Source: Thermoflexus sp. (GTDB lineage Bacteria > Chloroflexota > Anaerolineae > Thermoflexales > Thermoflexaceae). From it: a DNA stretch of 11,990 nucleotides. The DNA is taken from positions 1 through 11,990 of the forward strand of contig JAGHYO010000055.1 of NCBI GenBank assembly GCA_017743605.1, written 5' to 3'. The notes under the pieces are model-generated. The model ran no database searches. It was not told the DNA's origin and was given only the letters and a program-made list of their open reading frames with translations. Both the position numbers and the translations under genes were made by a program. Below, piece by piece: positions 1 to 5,986 of the stretch. Position 1 is the stretch's first letter; each line of letters opens with the position of its first letter.

Positions 1-552
1 CCTACAGCGAGCCCCGCCGCGGGGACTACTCCGAGCGCGCCACGACCCACTCCCACCCGGCGCAATCTGCTGCTCGAAGATTTCGATATCCCGACTAGGG
101 AGGCCCTTCCCTTGCCCCGCACGTCGCGGTTCTCGGTCGGGCCGCTGACAGCGGGCCTGATAGGATTGCTAGGGACGCTCGGGATGGTCCTCTGGTTGCG
201 CGATCGGCATCGCCTGCGCCAGCTCTCTCCTACCGCTCGGGATTACCTGTGGATGAACCGCGCGGCATGGCTACTGGGGATCCGGTTCCCGGCCTCCTGG
301 ACCTCGATGGAGCGCGCCCGGCATCTGGCCGCGCTGGCGCCGGAGATGGCGGAGACCATGTGGCAGATCGCCGAGCGCTATGCGGCTGTGCGGTTCGGTC
401 GGCGCTCGCTCCCTCCCGGATCCGCCCCTCGGGGCTGGTGGTTCATTTTCCTTTTCTACGCGCTTCGGCGGCGGCTCCGATCTGCTCTGGCCTGGCGGCC
501 TTCCACCCTGCGCAGCCGGACGCTTCCCACCTCGCCGCCCTTCGCCCGCTGA
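1..552 (+). CDS. DUF4129 C-terminal part of a transglutaminase-like membrane protein (5' partial)
   Basis: The frame is open from base 1 to the TGA at 550-552, so this is the tail of a longer protein; the TTG at 112 is only an internal codon. Seen in order: a Pro/Thr/Ala-rich linker (about 1-110), one hydrophobic helix (about 130-195, GPLTAGLIGLLGTLGMVLWL), then a cytoplasmic segment with the DUF4129 pattern: Y..MNRAAWLLGI, a T-S-x-E-x-A helix start, LAALAPE, and a closing IAERYAAVRFG helix. A basic tail follows. In known families DUF4129 follows a TM helix at the C-terminus of TgpA-like membrane transglutaminases, often near MoxR/DUF58 genes. The catalytic part would lie upstream, so the transglutaminase assignment is inferred. 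No rho-independent terminator is visible after the stop. Confidence 0.75.
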   Translation, partial: PTASPAAGTTPSAPRPTPTRRNLLLEDFDIPTREALPLPRTSRFSVGPLTAGLIGLLGTLGMVLWLRDRHRLRQLSPTARDYLWMNRAAWLLGIRFPASWTSMERARHLAALAPEMAETMWQIAERYAAVRFGRRSLPPGSAPRGWWFIFLFYALRRRLRSALAWRPSTLRSRTLPTSPPFAR

Positions 553-660
553 GGCCGAGATCCTGCGCCATCGGTAGTGGAGAATTCTGCGTCGTTCGCC
601 GGAGTATATTATTGAGAACAGGAATCGAATCTGAATCTCCTATGATCGAAAACAGGGATT

Positions 661-686
661 CATGGGATCCTGCGCGAGGATCCATG
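661..686. repeat. Inverted repeat CATGGGATCCT / AGGATCCATG
   Basis: Left arm 661-671 (CATGGGATCCT) and right arm 677-686 (AGGATCCATG) pair around a GCGCG loop, with one unpaired base in the left arm. It could form a strong hairpin in DNA or RNA. No T-tract follows, so it is not a classical intrinsic terminator. It lies 3 bases before the first REP-like unit and may be part of that island. Confidence 0.6.
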
Positions 687-688
687 CC

Positions 689-757
689 GTAGGAGCAGCT
701 TTCGCCGCGACCCTTGCGTCATCGAAGGCGGAGGTTCGGGACGAAAGCCCCTCCTAT
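689..757. repeat. REP-like pair A1-B1 (two hairpins, ~68 bases)
   Basis: Unit A (689-712) starts GTAGGAG and carries the imperfect hairpin GCAGC-TTTC-GCCGC followed by GACC. Unit B (733-757) starts GGTTCGGG and has an imperfect stem around GAAA, ending CCCCTCCTA. Unit B read on the other strand resembles unit A, so the pair is an inverted duplicate like a REP/BIME element. Bases 698-726 are identical over 29 positions to 9727-9755 in the second island. Confidence 0.75.
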
Positions 758-773
758 GAGAGATCAGTGTTTG

Positions 774-865
774 GTAGGAGCGGCTTTAGCCGCGACCTCT
801 ACGGGATTGAGAAGACAGGGTTCAGGCTGTAAGAACAGAAGGTTCGGGGCTGAAGCCCCTCCTAC
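774..865. repeat. REP-like pair A2-B2 (longer spacer)
   Basis: Unit A (774-797): GTAGGA, hairpin GCGGC-TTTA-GCCGC, then GACC. Unit B (841-865): GGTT, hairpin CGGGGC-TGAA-GCCCC, then TCCTAC. The spacer between units is 43 bases instead of about 20. The sequence just after unit A (TCTACGGGATTGA) matches that after A3 (TCTGCGGGATCGA), so A2 and A3 form a subfamily distinct from A1 and A5. Confidence 0.75.
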
Positions 866-879
866 AAAAACCGATTTTC

Positions 880-903
880 GTAGGAGCGGCCTCCGCCGCG
901 ACC
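880..903. repeat. REP-like single unit A3 upstream of the cyclase
   Basis: GTAGGA, hairpin GCGGC-CTCC-GCCGC, then GACC. No B partner follows; the cyclase start codon lies 40 bases downstream. It is either an unpaired unit or one that lost its partner. Confidence 0.7.
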
Positions 904-943
904 TCTGCGGGATCGATTGCGGAGGGAGGCCGAGGGAGCCAAG

Positions 944-1769
944 ATGGAACGAATAGGGGGTGCCGAGGCCTTCGATTCGCTGCTGGATCGCCTGAGAGAA
1001 TATTTGGGGGAAGCAGCACAGGCCCTCGCCTGGTCCGCAGCGGACCTGCATTCGCCGGTCGAGATAGCGCAGGCCGGCCAGGATCTGGTGGAGATTGTGC
1101 GGTCGAGAGTCCGTTGGGAGATCGGGCGGCTTGCCCCTACGCTGGATCCCGACCCGATGGCTTATCTGGCCCCAGAGGATGGCTCGCGGGCCTCGGTGCC
1201 CCTCCGACGCGAGGTTGCAGTCCTCTTCGTGGACCTCCATGGCTTCTCGGAGCTGTGCGAGCGCATCCCTGTGGAGGCCTTGGCGCCCCTGCTGAACCTT
1301 TATCTGGAGCTCGCACGGGTCTGCATCCGGACCGGGGAGGACGTGGTAGATCGATGGATGGGGGATGCGATGCTGGGATGGTTCAACGCCCCCCCTCAAG
1401 CCCCCGGACCATCCGTATCGGGCCCTGTAGGCGGCGTGGCGCATGCATTAGGAAGTGCTCCATCTGCACGCTGCGCTCCTGCCGGAGCATCGCCGTCGTT
1501 ACTGCACCGGCGTGCACTTCGGCGAGGCGGTCCTCGGGCTGATTGGGACCCGTGAGTTCCATACATACAACTTAGTGGGAAGCGTGGTGAATTGGGCGCG
1601 GCGCCTGCAGGAGGCGGCGCTGCCTGGGCAGATCACGATCAGCCGGGCAGTGTTCGAGCGCATGCGGGATCGGATCGAAGCCTGCGCCCCGCCGATCTTC
1701 GTGGTTCGGGGAGGGGCTCAGGTGGTGCTGGTCTACCGATTCTCGGGGTCCCGGGAGGGAACACCATGA
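944..1769 (+). pseudogene. Class III adenylate/guanylate cyclase, broken (frameshift and two TAG stops)
   Basis: ATG at 944 is preceded by GAGGGAG. The first frame encodes about 90 lead residues, then the start of a class III nucleotide cyclase domain: LFVDLHGFSELCERI with metal Asp97, and VVDRWMGDAMLGWFN with metal Asp141. After about 1395 the homology moves to the frame one base later, which implies one extra base near the C/G runs at 1390-1407. That frame reads DHPYRAL, TAG (1428-1430), AAWRMH, TAG (1449-1451), then an intact remainder: YCTGVHFGEAVLGLIGT, HTYNLVGSVVNWARRLQ with the transition-state Asn and Arg, and PGQITISRAVFERM. The final TGA overlaps the next ATG (ATGA). Outside about 60 bases the gene looks well preserved, so loss is recent or the segment is misread. 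As it stands, no full catalytic domain can be made. A restart at GTG 1455 lacks a spaced ribosome site. Confidence 0.82.
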
Positions 1770-3232
1770 AGCTCATGGCCGTGGCCAGCCTGGGGATCAG
1801 CATCCTGTTGTTCCTGTATGCCTTTTATGTTCTGATCTTGTGCGGGCTCAGCCTGTGGGGACGGCGTCGCTCGGTCCCCCGGGCGAACCCTTCGACCTGG
1901 CCCCTCGTTACAGTGCAGCTGCCCATTTACAACGAAGGGGGCGTAGTGGAGCGCTTGCTGCGGGCGGTGATGGCCCTGGATTACCCTCTGGATCGCCTGG
2001 AGATCCAGGTCCTGGATGATTCCACCGACGAGACGGCGCAGCTGGTCAAGCAGCTGGTCGTCCACTACCAGGCCCTCGGCTATCCCGTTGAGCTGCTGCG
2101 GCGCCCGAACCGGAATGGCTACAAGGCCGGGGCGCTGACCTACGGGCTGCGGAGGGCCCAGGGCGAGTTCATCGCTCTCTTCGACGCCGACTTCGTCCCA
2201 CCGCCGGATTTCTTGCGGCGCACGATCCCGGTGCTGCTGGCCGACCCTACCATCGCTGCCGTACAGGCCCGCTGGAGCCATCTGAACGCCTCCCAGTCCT
2301 GGATCACCCGGGCCCAGGCCCTGATGCTGGACGCGCACTTCATGGTCGATCAGGCAGCCCGCTCCGCCGCCGGGCTGCCTGTGAACTTCAACGGCTCCGC
2401 CGGCGTGTGGCGACGGGAGGCCATCGAGGCCGCCGGGGGGTGGGAAACCGACACCCTGACGGAGGACCTAGATCTCAGCTATCGGGCCCAGCTGGCCGGC
2501 TGGCGCATCGTCTTCGTCCCCGACGTCGCCGTCCCGGGGGAGATCCCCGCGACCCTCCCGGCCTTCAAGAGCCAGCAGTTCCGGTGGGCCAAGGGAACCA
2601 CCCAGACGTTCCGGAAGCTGATCGGCCGGATCTGGCGCAGCCACTGGCCCTGGTGGAAGCGGGTGGTGGCCACCCTTCATCTGAGTGGATATTTCACCCA
2701 TCTGCTGGCGGTGCTGCTGCTGTTGCTCTCCGGTCCCCTGCTGCGCTACTCTGCGGAGCGCCCGTGGACGGTGATCCTGGGCCTAGGGTTGCTGGCCGTG
2801 CCCCTGATATATGGCCTCAGCCAGCAGGCCCTCTACCCCGACTGGCCCCGCCGGCTCTGGGTGATCCCCATCCTATTCGTGATCGGGACGGGCCTCACCC
2901 TGAGCAACACCCGGGCCATCCTCGAGGCGCTGCTCGGCCTCTCCTCGGAGTTCCGGCGGACGCCAAAGGGGGAACGGGCGACGCGGGGGGAGCCGGAGAT
3001 GGACCCGATGGGCTGGATCGAGGGGGCCTTTACCCTCTATGCCCTCTTCTTAGCGTGGTGGGCATGGCGCCACGGCCTCGATGGGGTCGTGCCCTTTCTG
3101 CTCTGTTACGCCCTCGGCTACGGGATCGTCGCTGGCTTCAGCCTCTCCCCTCCCCCGCCCGCGCGGGAGGCCATCGCCCCGGCGCGCACCCCTCTGAAAG
3201 AAGCGGACCGAAGCGGCCCGTTCCCCCGATGA
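1766..3232 (+). CDS. Cellulose-synthase-like family 2 glycosyltransferase (membrane)
   Basis: The start ATG overlaps the TGA of the broken cyclase (ATGA) and has GGGAGGGA upstream; the frame is open further 5', but that part has no homology. The protein is 488 residues. An N-terminal helix (about 5-31) is followed by a GT-A domain: VQLPIYNEGG (50-59), DD at 84-85, DAD at 140-142 (metal/UDP binding), TED at 232-234 (catalytic base) and QQFRW at 270-274 (the QxxRW motif). Then come several helices (about 300-380 and 415-460) and a Pro-rich tail. This is the processive layout of cellulose synthase, curdlan synthase and plant CslA mannan synthases. It probably uses UDP- or GDP-hexose to make a beta-linked chain at the cytoplasmic membrane; sugar and linkage cannot be read from the sequence. 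galE 27 bases downstream suggests UDP-glucose/galactose supply. Confidence 0.88.
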   Translation: MKLMAVASLGISILLFLYAFYVLILCGLSLWGRRRSVPRANPSTWPLVTVQLPIYNEGGVVERLLRAVMALDYPLDRLEIQVLDDSTDETAQLVKQLVVHYQALGYPVELLRRPNRNGYKAGALTYGLRRAQGEFIALFDADFVPPPDFLRRTIPVLLADPTIAAVQARWSHLNASQSWITRAQALMLDAHFMVDQAARSAAGLPVNFNGSAGVWRREAIEAAGGWETDTLTEDLDLSYRAQLAGWRIVFVPDVAVPGEIPATLPAFKSQQFRWAKGTTQTFRKLIGRIWRSHWPWWKRVVATLHLSGYFTHLLAVLLLLLSGPLLRYSAERPWTVILGLGLLAVPLIYGLSQQALYPDWPRRLWVIPILFVIGTGLTLSNTRAILEALLGLSSEFRRTPKGERATRGEPEMDPMGWIEGAFTLYALFLAWWAWRHGLDGVVPFLLCYALGYGIVAGFSLSPPPPAREAIAPARTPLKEADRSGPFPR

Positions 3233-3233
3233 G

Positions 3234-3253
3234 CCTCCAGTCCCATTTGGAGG
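3234..3253 (+). promoter_or_regulatory. Hairpin holding the galE ribosome binding site
   Basis: CCTCCA (3234-3239) pairs perfectly with TGGAGG (3248-3253) across an 8-base loop. The right arm is the core of the galE Shine-Dalgarno sequence. The left arm starts 2 bases after the glycosyltransferase stop (3230-3232). A ribosome ending there would cover the left arm and free the site, so this looks like a coupling device; that function is inferred. Confidence 0.4.
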
Positions 3254-3259
3254 AAGCGC

Positions 3260-4234
3260 ATGCGCATCCTGGTCGCCGGCGGAGCCGGCTACATCGGCAG
3301 CATCGTGACGGAGCTCCTCCTCGAGGCCGGCCATGAGGTGGTGGTCTACGACAACCTGTGCCACGGCTTCCGAGCCGCCGTCCCGGAGGGCGCGCGGTTC
3401 GTCCATGGGGACATCGGGGACGGGGGACACGTGGTGGAGACTCTGCGCCGGTGGCCCTGTCAGGCCGCCATGCACTTCGCCGCCTTCATCGAGGCCGGCG
3501 AGTCCATGGAGGAGCCTTTCAAGTATTTCCGGAACAACGTGGCCCACACCATCACCTTCCTGGAGGCCCTGCTGGCCAGCGGGGTGGATCGGGTGGTGTT
3601 TTCCTCCACCGCGGCCGTCTACGCCCCTGCCTCGGAGCCGCTCACGGAGTCTTCCCCCATCGGGCCAGTGAACGTCTATGGGGAGACCAAGGCGATCGTC
3701 GAGCGGACCCTGGGATGGCTGCACCGAACCCGGGGCCTGCGCTACGCAGCGCTGCGCTATTTCAACGCCGGAGGGGCCACAGCGACGCGGGGGGAGGACC
3801 ATCGGCCGGAGAGCCATCTGATCCCTCGCATTCTGGAAGTGGCCCTAGGCCGCCGGCCCTACGTGGAGATCTATGGGACCGATTATCCCACCCGCGATGG
3901 GACCTGTATCCGGGATTACATCCATGTCGTGGATCTCGCCCGGGCCCACCTGCTGGCCTTGGACGCCCTCGCCGAGCAGTCAGTGATGGTCTACAACGTG
4001 GGGACGGGGACCGGCTACACCGTCCGGGAGGTGCTGGAAGTCTGCCGCCAGGTGACCGGCCACCCGATCCCAGCCCGAGAAGGGCCGCGCCGACCCGGGG
4101 ACCCGGTGATGCTGGTGGCTTCCCCGGAGGCCATCCGTCGGGACCTGGGCTGGGCGCCGGAGCACACCATGATCGACATCGTGACCAGCGCCTGGCGCTG
4201 GATGCAGGCTCACCCCCACGGATATCCGGAGTAG
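3260..4234 (+). CDS. galE: UDP-glucose 4-epimerase
   Basis: A 324-residue short-chain dehydrogenase/reductase of extended type, normal length for GalE. It interconverts UDP-glucose and UDP-galactose through NAD-bound 4-keto intermediates in the cytoplasm. Seen: the NAD-binding GGAGYIG at 7-13, Asp31-Asn32 at the end of beta-2 (VVVYDNL), HGDI at 49-52, FAAFIEAGES (73-82), SST at 115-117, the catalytic pair Tyr140-x3-Lys144 in VYGETK, LRYFNAGGA (165-173) and RDGTCIRDYIHVVDLA (212-227). The start is fixed by GGAGGAA about 4 bases upstream. It follows the sugar synthase and probably shares its transcript. It ends 4 bases before the stop of the convergent zinc-ribbon reading frame. Other UDP-hexose or UDP-HexNAc epimerases share these motifs, so the exact substrate is less sure than the family. 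Confidence 0.93.
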   Translation: MRILVAGGAGYIGSIVTELLLEAGHEVVVYDNLCHGFRAAVPEGARFVHGDIGDGGHVVETLRRWPCQAAMHFAAFIEAGESMEEPFKYFRNNVAHTITFLEALLASGVDRVVFSSTAAVYAPASEPLTESSPIGPVNVYGETKAIVERTLGWLHRTRGLRYAALRYFNAGGATATRGEDHRPESHLIPRILEVALGRRPYVEIYGTDYPTRDGTCIRDYIHVVDLARAHLLALDALAEQSVMVYNVGTGTGYTVREVLEVCRQVTGHPIPAREGPRRPGDPVMLVASPEAIRRDLGWAPEHTMIDIVTSAWRWMQAHPHGYPE

Positions 4235-4238
4235 GGAG

Positions 4239-4475
4239 CTAACAGCTTAGCCATCGGATCAGCGCCACGCAGAACATCCGCGCTGCGCAAGCGATCGATA
4301 GAGCGAGCACTGGGTAAACCAGGAAAGTCAGGGTCAGGCTGGGGACATCGATCGGCTTCGGCAAAGGCAGCCGAGTCCTGCAAACGGGGCATTTCGTCAG
4401 GCGGGCCGGGACCATCGCCCGACACCGCAGGCAAGCCATCCCTGGAGGCCGCTCCGGGACAGCCTCCCCTTCCAT
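4239..4475 (-). CDS. Zinc-ribbon plus transmembrane segment; probably the displaced C-terminus of the lipoprotein gene
   Basis: From ATG 4475 this frame gives 78 residues: an acidic lead, then C15-x2-C18 and C29-x2-C32 (CLRCRAM...KCPVC), a rubredoxin-knuckle zinc ribbon, then a hydrophobic helix (about 46-64, SLTLTFLVYPVLALSIAC) and a short tail. A GTG at 4487 with GGAAGG 4 bases upstream is another possible start. It overlaps the 3' end of the lipoprotein gene in the -1 frame. Restoring one G in the G-run at 4487-4489 would join both into a single 317-residue protein with lipobox, outer domain, membrane helix, cytoplasmic zinc ribbon and second helix. I favour a frameshifted single gene, but an overlapping separate gene cannot be excluded. 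No function is known. Confidence 0.5.
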   Translation of the reverse strand: MEGEAVPERPPGMACLRCRAMVPARLTKCPVCRTRLPLPKPIDVPSLTLTFLVYPVLALSIACAARMFCVALIRWLSC

Positions 4476-5191
4476 CCGGACGGCCACCCTTCCTTCCGCG
4501 TCCTCAGGGCCAGCAGGAGCAGGAAAGGGAACACCCCGATCATCCCGCCAGCGCAGACCGGCAGGGAGCGGATGGGCCGCCATGTGACCCGCAGGGTGGC
4601 GACCGGCTGATCAGGGCTCAGGGGCACCTCCCAGCGGATCCGACGCCCGTCCACCCACGCGTTGCCCCGCGGCGTGTAATCGATCACTGGCCCGGGGAGC
4701 TCCAGCTCATAACCCAGCCGGAACCCGGCCGCCCGCAGCAAGGAGAGATCCTCCGGGGAAGGCGGAGGCTCCCCGGCGGCGATCCGCAGGCGCTCTAAGA
4801 TCCCCGCCATCGAAAGGGTGGCCGTGAGGACCTGGAGATCCCCCTGGGTCTCCACCGTGATGCGCTCCAGCCCGGCCAAGGGATCGCCCTCCGGGAGCTG
4901 GTTCAGATCCTCCAGGGAAGAAAGCGTCCGGCGCAGGCGGACCCCCTCCTGGTCCCGCGCGGCGTCTCGAAACCGCTCGACGCTCCATCCGGAGGCCTCC
5001 GCCACGCGCTGCAGGGATTCGAGGGGCTGGATGGCTGCAGTCTGCAGCAGCACACTGTCCACGGCCACTGCCACCGTCCGCTCCGCCGCGCCGCTGGCCT
5101 GCAACCGCGTGTGCACGCTCAGGGTGAGGCAGCCGCTGAGGAGCAGGGCGGCGACGAGGCCGACGAACAGCCTTCGGAAGAACGCGCTCAT
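4397..5191 (-). CDS. LppM/DUF3153-like lipoprotein with C-terminal membrane helix (3' end probably frameshifted)
   Basis: The open frame is 264 residues. A basic N-terminus, a hydrophobic stretch and LSGC (18-21) form a type II signal peptide with lipid on Cys21. The outer part ends in a block like the DUF3153/LppM signature: LELPGPVIDYTPRGN (163-177), then DGRRIRWEVPL and a beta strand RVTW. A membrane helix follows at about 211-229, then basic TRK. Residues after about 235 (WPSGWKGRL...) are Trp/Arg-rich and look out of frame, while the -1 frame over the same bases encodes a clear zinc ribbon. The true protein is therefore probably longer and the last ~30 residues spurious. ATG 5191 overlaps the rph stop (ATGA) with AGGAGGG upstream, so it is coupled to rph. 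LppM-like proteins are envelope lipoproteins with no settled biochemical role. Confidence 0.68.
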   Translation of the reverse strand: MSAFFRRLFVGLVAALLLSGCLTLSVHTRLQASGAAERTVAVAVDSVLLQTAAIQPLESLQRVAEASGWSVERFRDAARDQEGVRLRRTLSSLEDLNQLPEGDPLAGLERITVETQGDLQVLTATLSMAGILERLRIAAGEPPPSPEDLSLLRAAGFRLGYELELPGPVIDYTPRGNAWVDGRRIRWEVPLSPDQPVATLRVTWRPIRSLPVCAGGMIGVFPFLLLLALRTRKEGWPSGWKGRLSRSGLQGWLACGVGRWSRPA

Positions 5192-5946
5192 CGAGCTCCC
5201 TCCTGCCCCAGAGGCGAGGCGGGAGGCTCAGGAGCCTCCGCCAGGGCCCGGGCCTGGGCCTGGAGCAGCTCCTCGATCCCCTTGCGGGCCAGCTCCATCA
5301 GCGCGGCGAACTCCTCTGCGGTGAAGGGCCGTACTTCCGCCGTCCCCTGGATCTCCACGAAGCGTCTGTCGCCGGTCATCACCACGTTGAAGTCCACCTC
5401 CGCGATGCTGTCCTCCATGTAGCACAGGTCCAGGCGTGGCTCCCCTTCCACGATCCCCACGCTGACCGCGGCGACGGGGGTGCGAAGGACCTCAGGGGGG
5501 ACCAGGCCGGCGGCGATCAAGCGGCGCAGGGCCAGGGCGACCGCCACGTAGCCGCCGGTGATGGCCGCCGTGCGGGTGCCGCCGTCCGCCTGGATCACGT
5601 CGCAGTCCACGATGAGGGTGCGCTCCCCCAGGTGCTCTAAGTTCAGGGCTGCGCGCAGGCTTCGGCCGATCAGGCGCTGGATCTCCTTCGTCCGCCCGCC
5701 CTGCAGCCCGGCCTCCCGGGGCGTCCGGGCGTGGGTGCTCCGGGGCAGCATAGCGTATTCCGCCGTCAGCCAGCCCCGGCCCCGCCCTTTCAGCCAGGGA
5801 GGAACGCTCTCCTCTACCGTGACGTTGCACAGCACCCAGGTGCGTCCCGCCTCGACCCACACCGAGCCCTCGGCGTACTCCGTGAAGCCGAGGCGGAAGC
5901 GGACCGGTCGCAAAGCGTCGTTCGGACGGCCGTCCGGTCGAGGCAT
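5188..5946 (-). CDS. rph: Ribonuclease PH
   Basis: 252 residues, normal for RNase PH, a phosphorolytic 3'-5' exoribonuclease that trims tRNA 3' ends and forms a hexameric ring. Seen: N-terminal RPDGRPNDALRPV (3-15), EGSVWVEAG (26-34), GWLTAEYAMLPRST (58-71), GRTKEIQRLIGRSLRA (84-99) with the conserved Arg85, and the phosphate-site loop DGGTRTAA (121-128) inside DCDVIQADGGTRTAAITGG, followed by LDLCYMEDS and the metal-binding DFNVV region. ATG at 5946 has GGAGGGG about 7 bases upstream. It lies 40 bases after the CorC-like gene and overlaps the lipoprotein gene by ATGA, so all three are likely one transcript. The Ala/Glu/Pro-rich last ~20 residues are a variable tail. Confidence 0.95.
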   Translation of the reverse strand: MPRPDGRPNDALRPVRFRLGFTEYAEGSVWVEAGRTWVLCNVTVEESVPPWLKGRGRGWLTAEYAMLPRSTHARTPREAGLQGGRTKEIQRLIGRSLRAALNLEHLGERTLIVDCDVIQADGGTRTAAITGGYVAVALALRRLIAAGLVPPEVLRTPVAAVSVGIVEGEPRLDLCYMEDSIAEVDFNVVMTGDRRFVEIQGTAEVRPFTAEEFAALMELARKGIEELLQAQARALAEAPEPPASPLGQEGAR

Positions 5947-5986
5947 CCGCGCCCCCCTCCGTTAGGGTTGTCGAGGGTGACCATTT

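Larger units (their letters stand above)
553..943. other. Gene-free stretch: inverted repeat plus REP-like island
   Basis: No credible gene. The first part (about 595-660) is noticeably AT-richer than the surroundings and contains TATATT/TATTAT at 605-612, but no matching -35 box. A strong inverted repeat sits at 661-686 and five palindromic repeat units at 689-903. The ribosome binding site of the broken cyclase gene follows at about 921-938. Short open frames here only read through the repeats. Confidence 0.7.

Noticed and set aside
689..903. CRISPR array
   Set aside because: Units are palindromic, diverged, occur in alternating A/B forms and have irregular spacers of 14-43 bases; no cas genes.
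714..956. Small plus-strand frame with repeated AAPPT/FGAEAPP-like peptides
   Set aside because: The peptide is translated REP-like repeat; the same kind of peptide appears at 9743-9925 and on the opposite strand.
764..1444. Minus-strand open frame of 226 codons opposite the cyclase
   Set aside because: Runs through the repeats and antisense to a recognisable cyclase; no domain or ribosome site.
1428..1451. TAG codons read through as an amino acid
   Set aside because: A frameshift is also needed in the same 60 bases, and other genes here use TAG as a normal stop (galE).
1592..1765. Upstream extension of the glycosyltransferase start
   Set aside because: This segment lies in the cyclase 3' end in another frame, is Gly/Ala/Arg-rich, and the ATG at 1766 has a good ribosome site and the expected membrane N-terminus.
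4238..4251. Terminator GCTAA-CAGC-TTAGC between the convergent genes
   Set aside because: The stem is only 5 bases, AT-containing, and has no T-tract on either strand.
4470..4500. Programmed -1 frameshift joining lipoprotein and zinc ribbon
   Set aside because: The site GAA-GGG-TGG lacks an X-XXY-YYZ slippery sequence; a lost G in a G-run is simpler.
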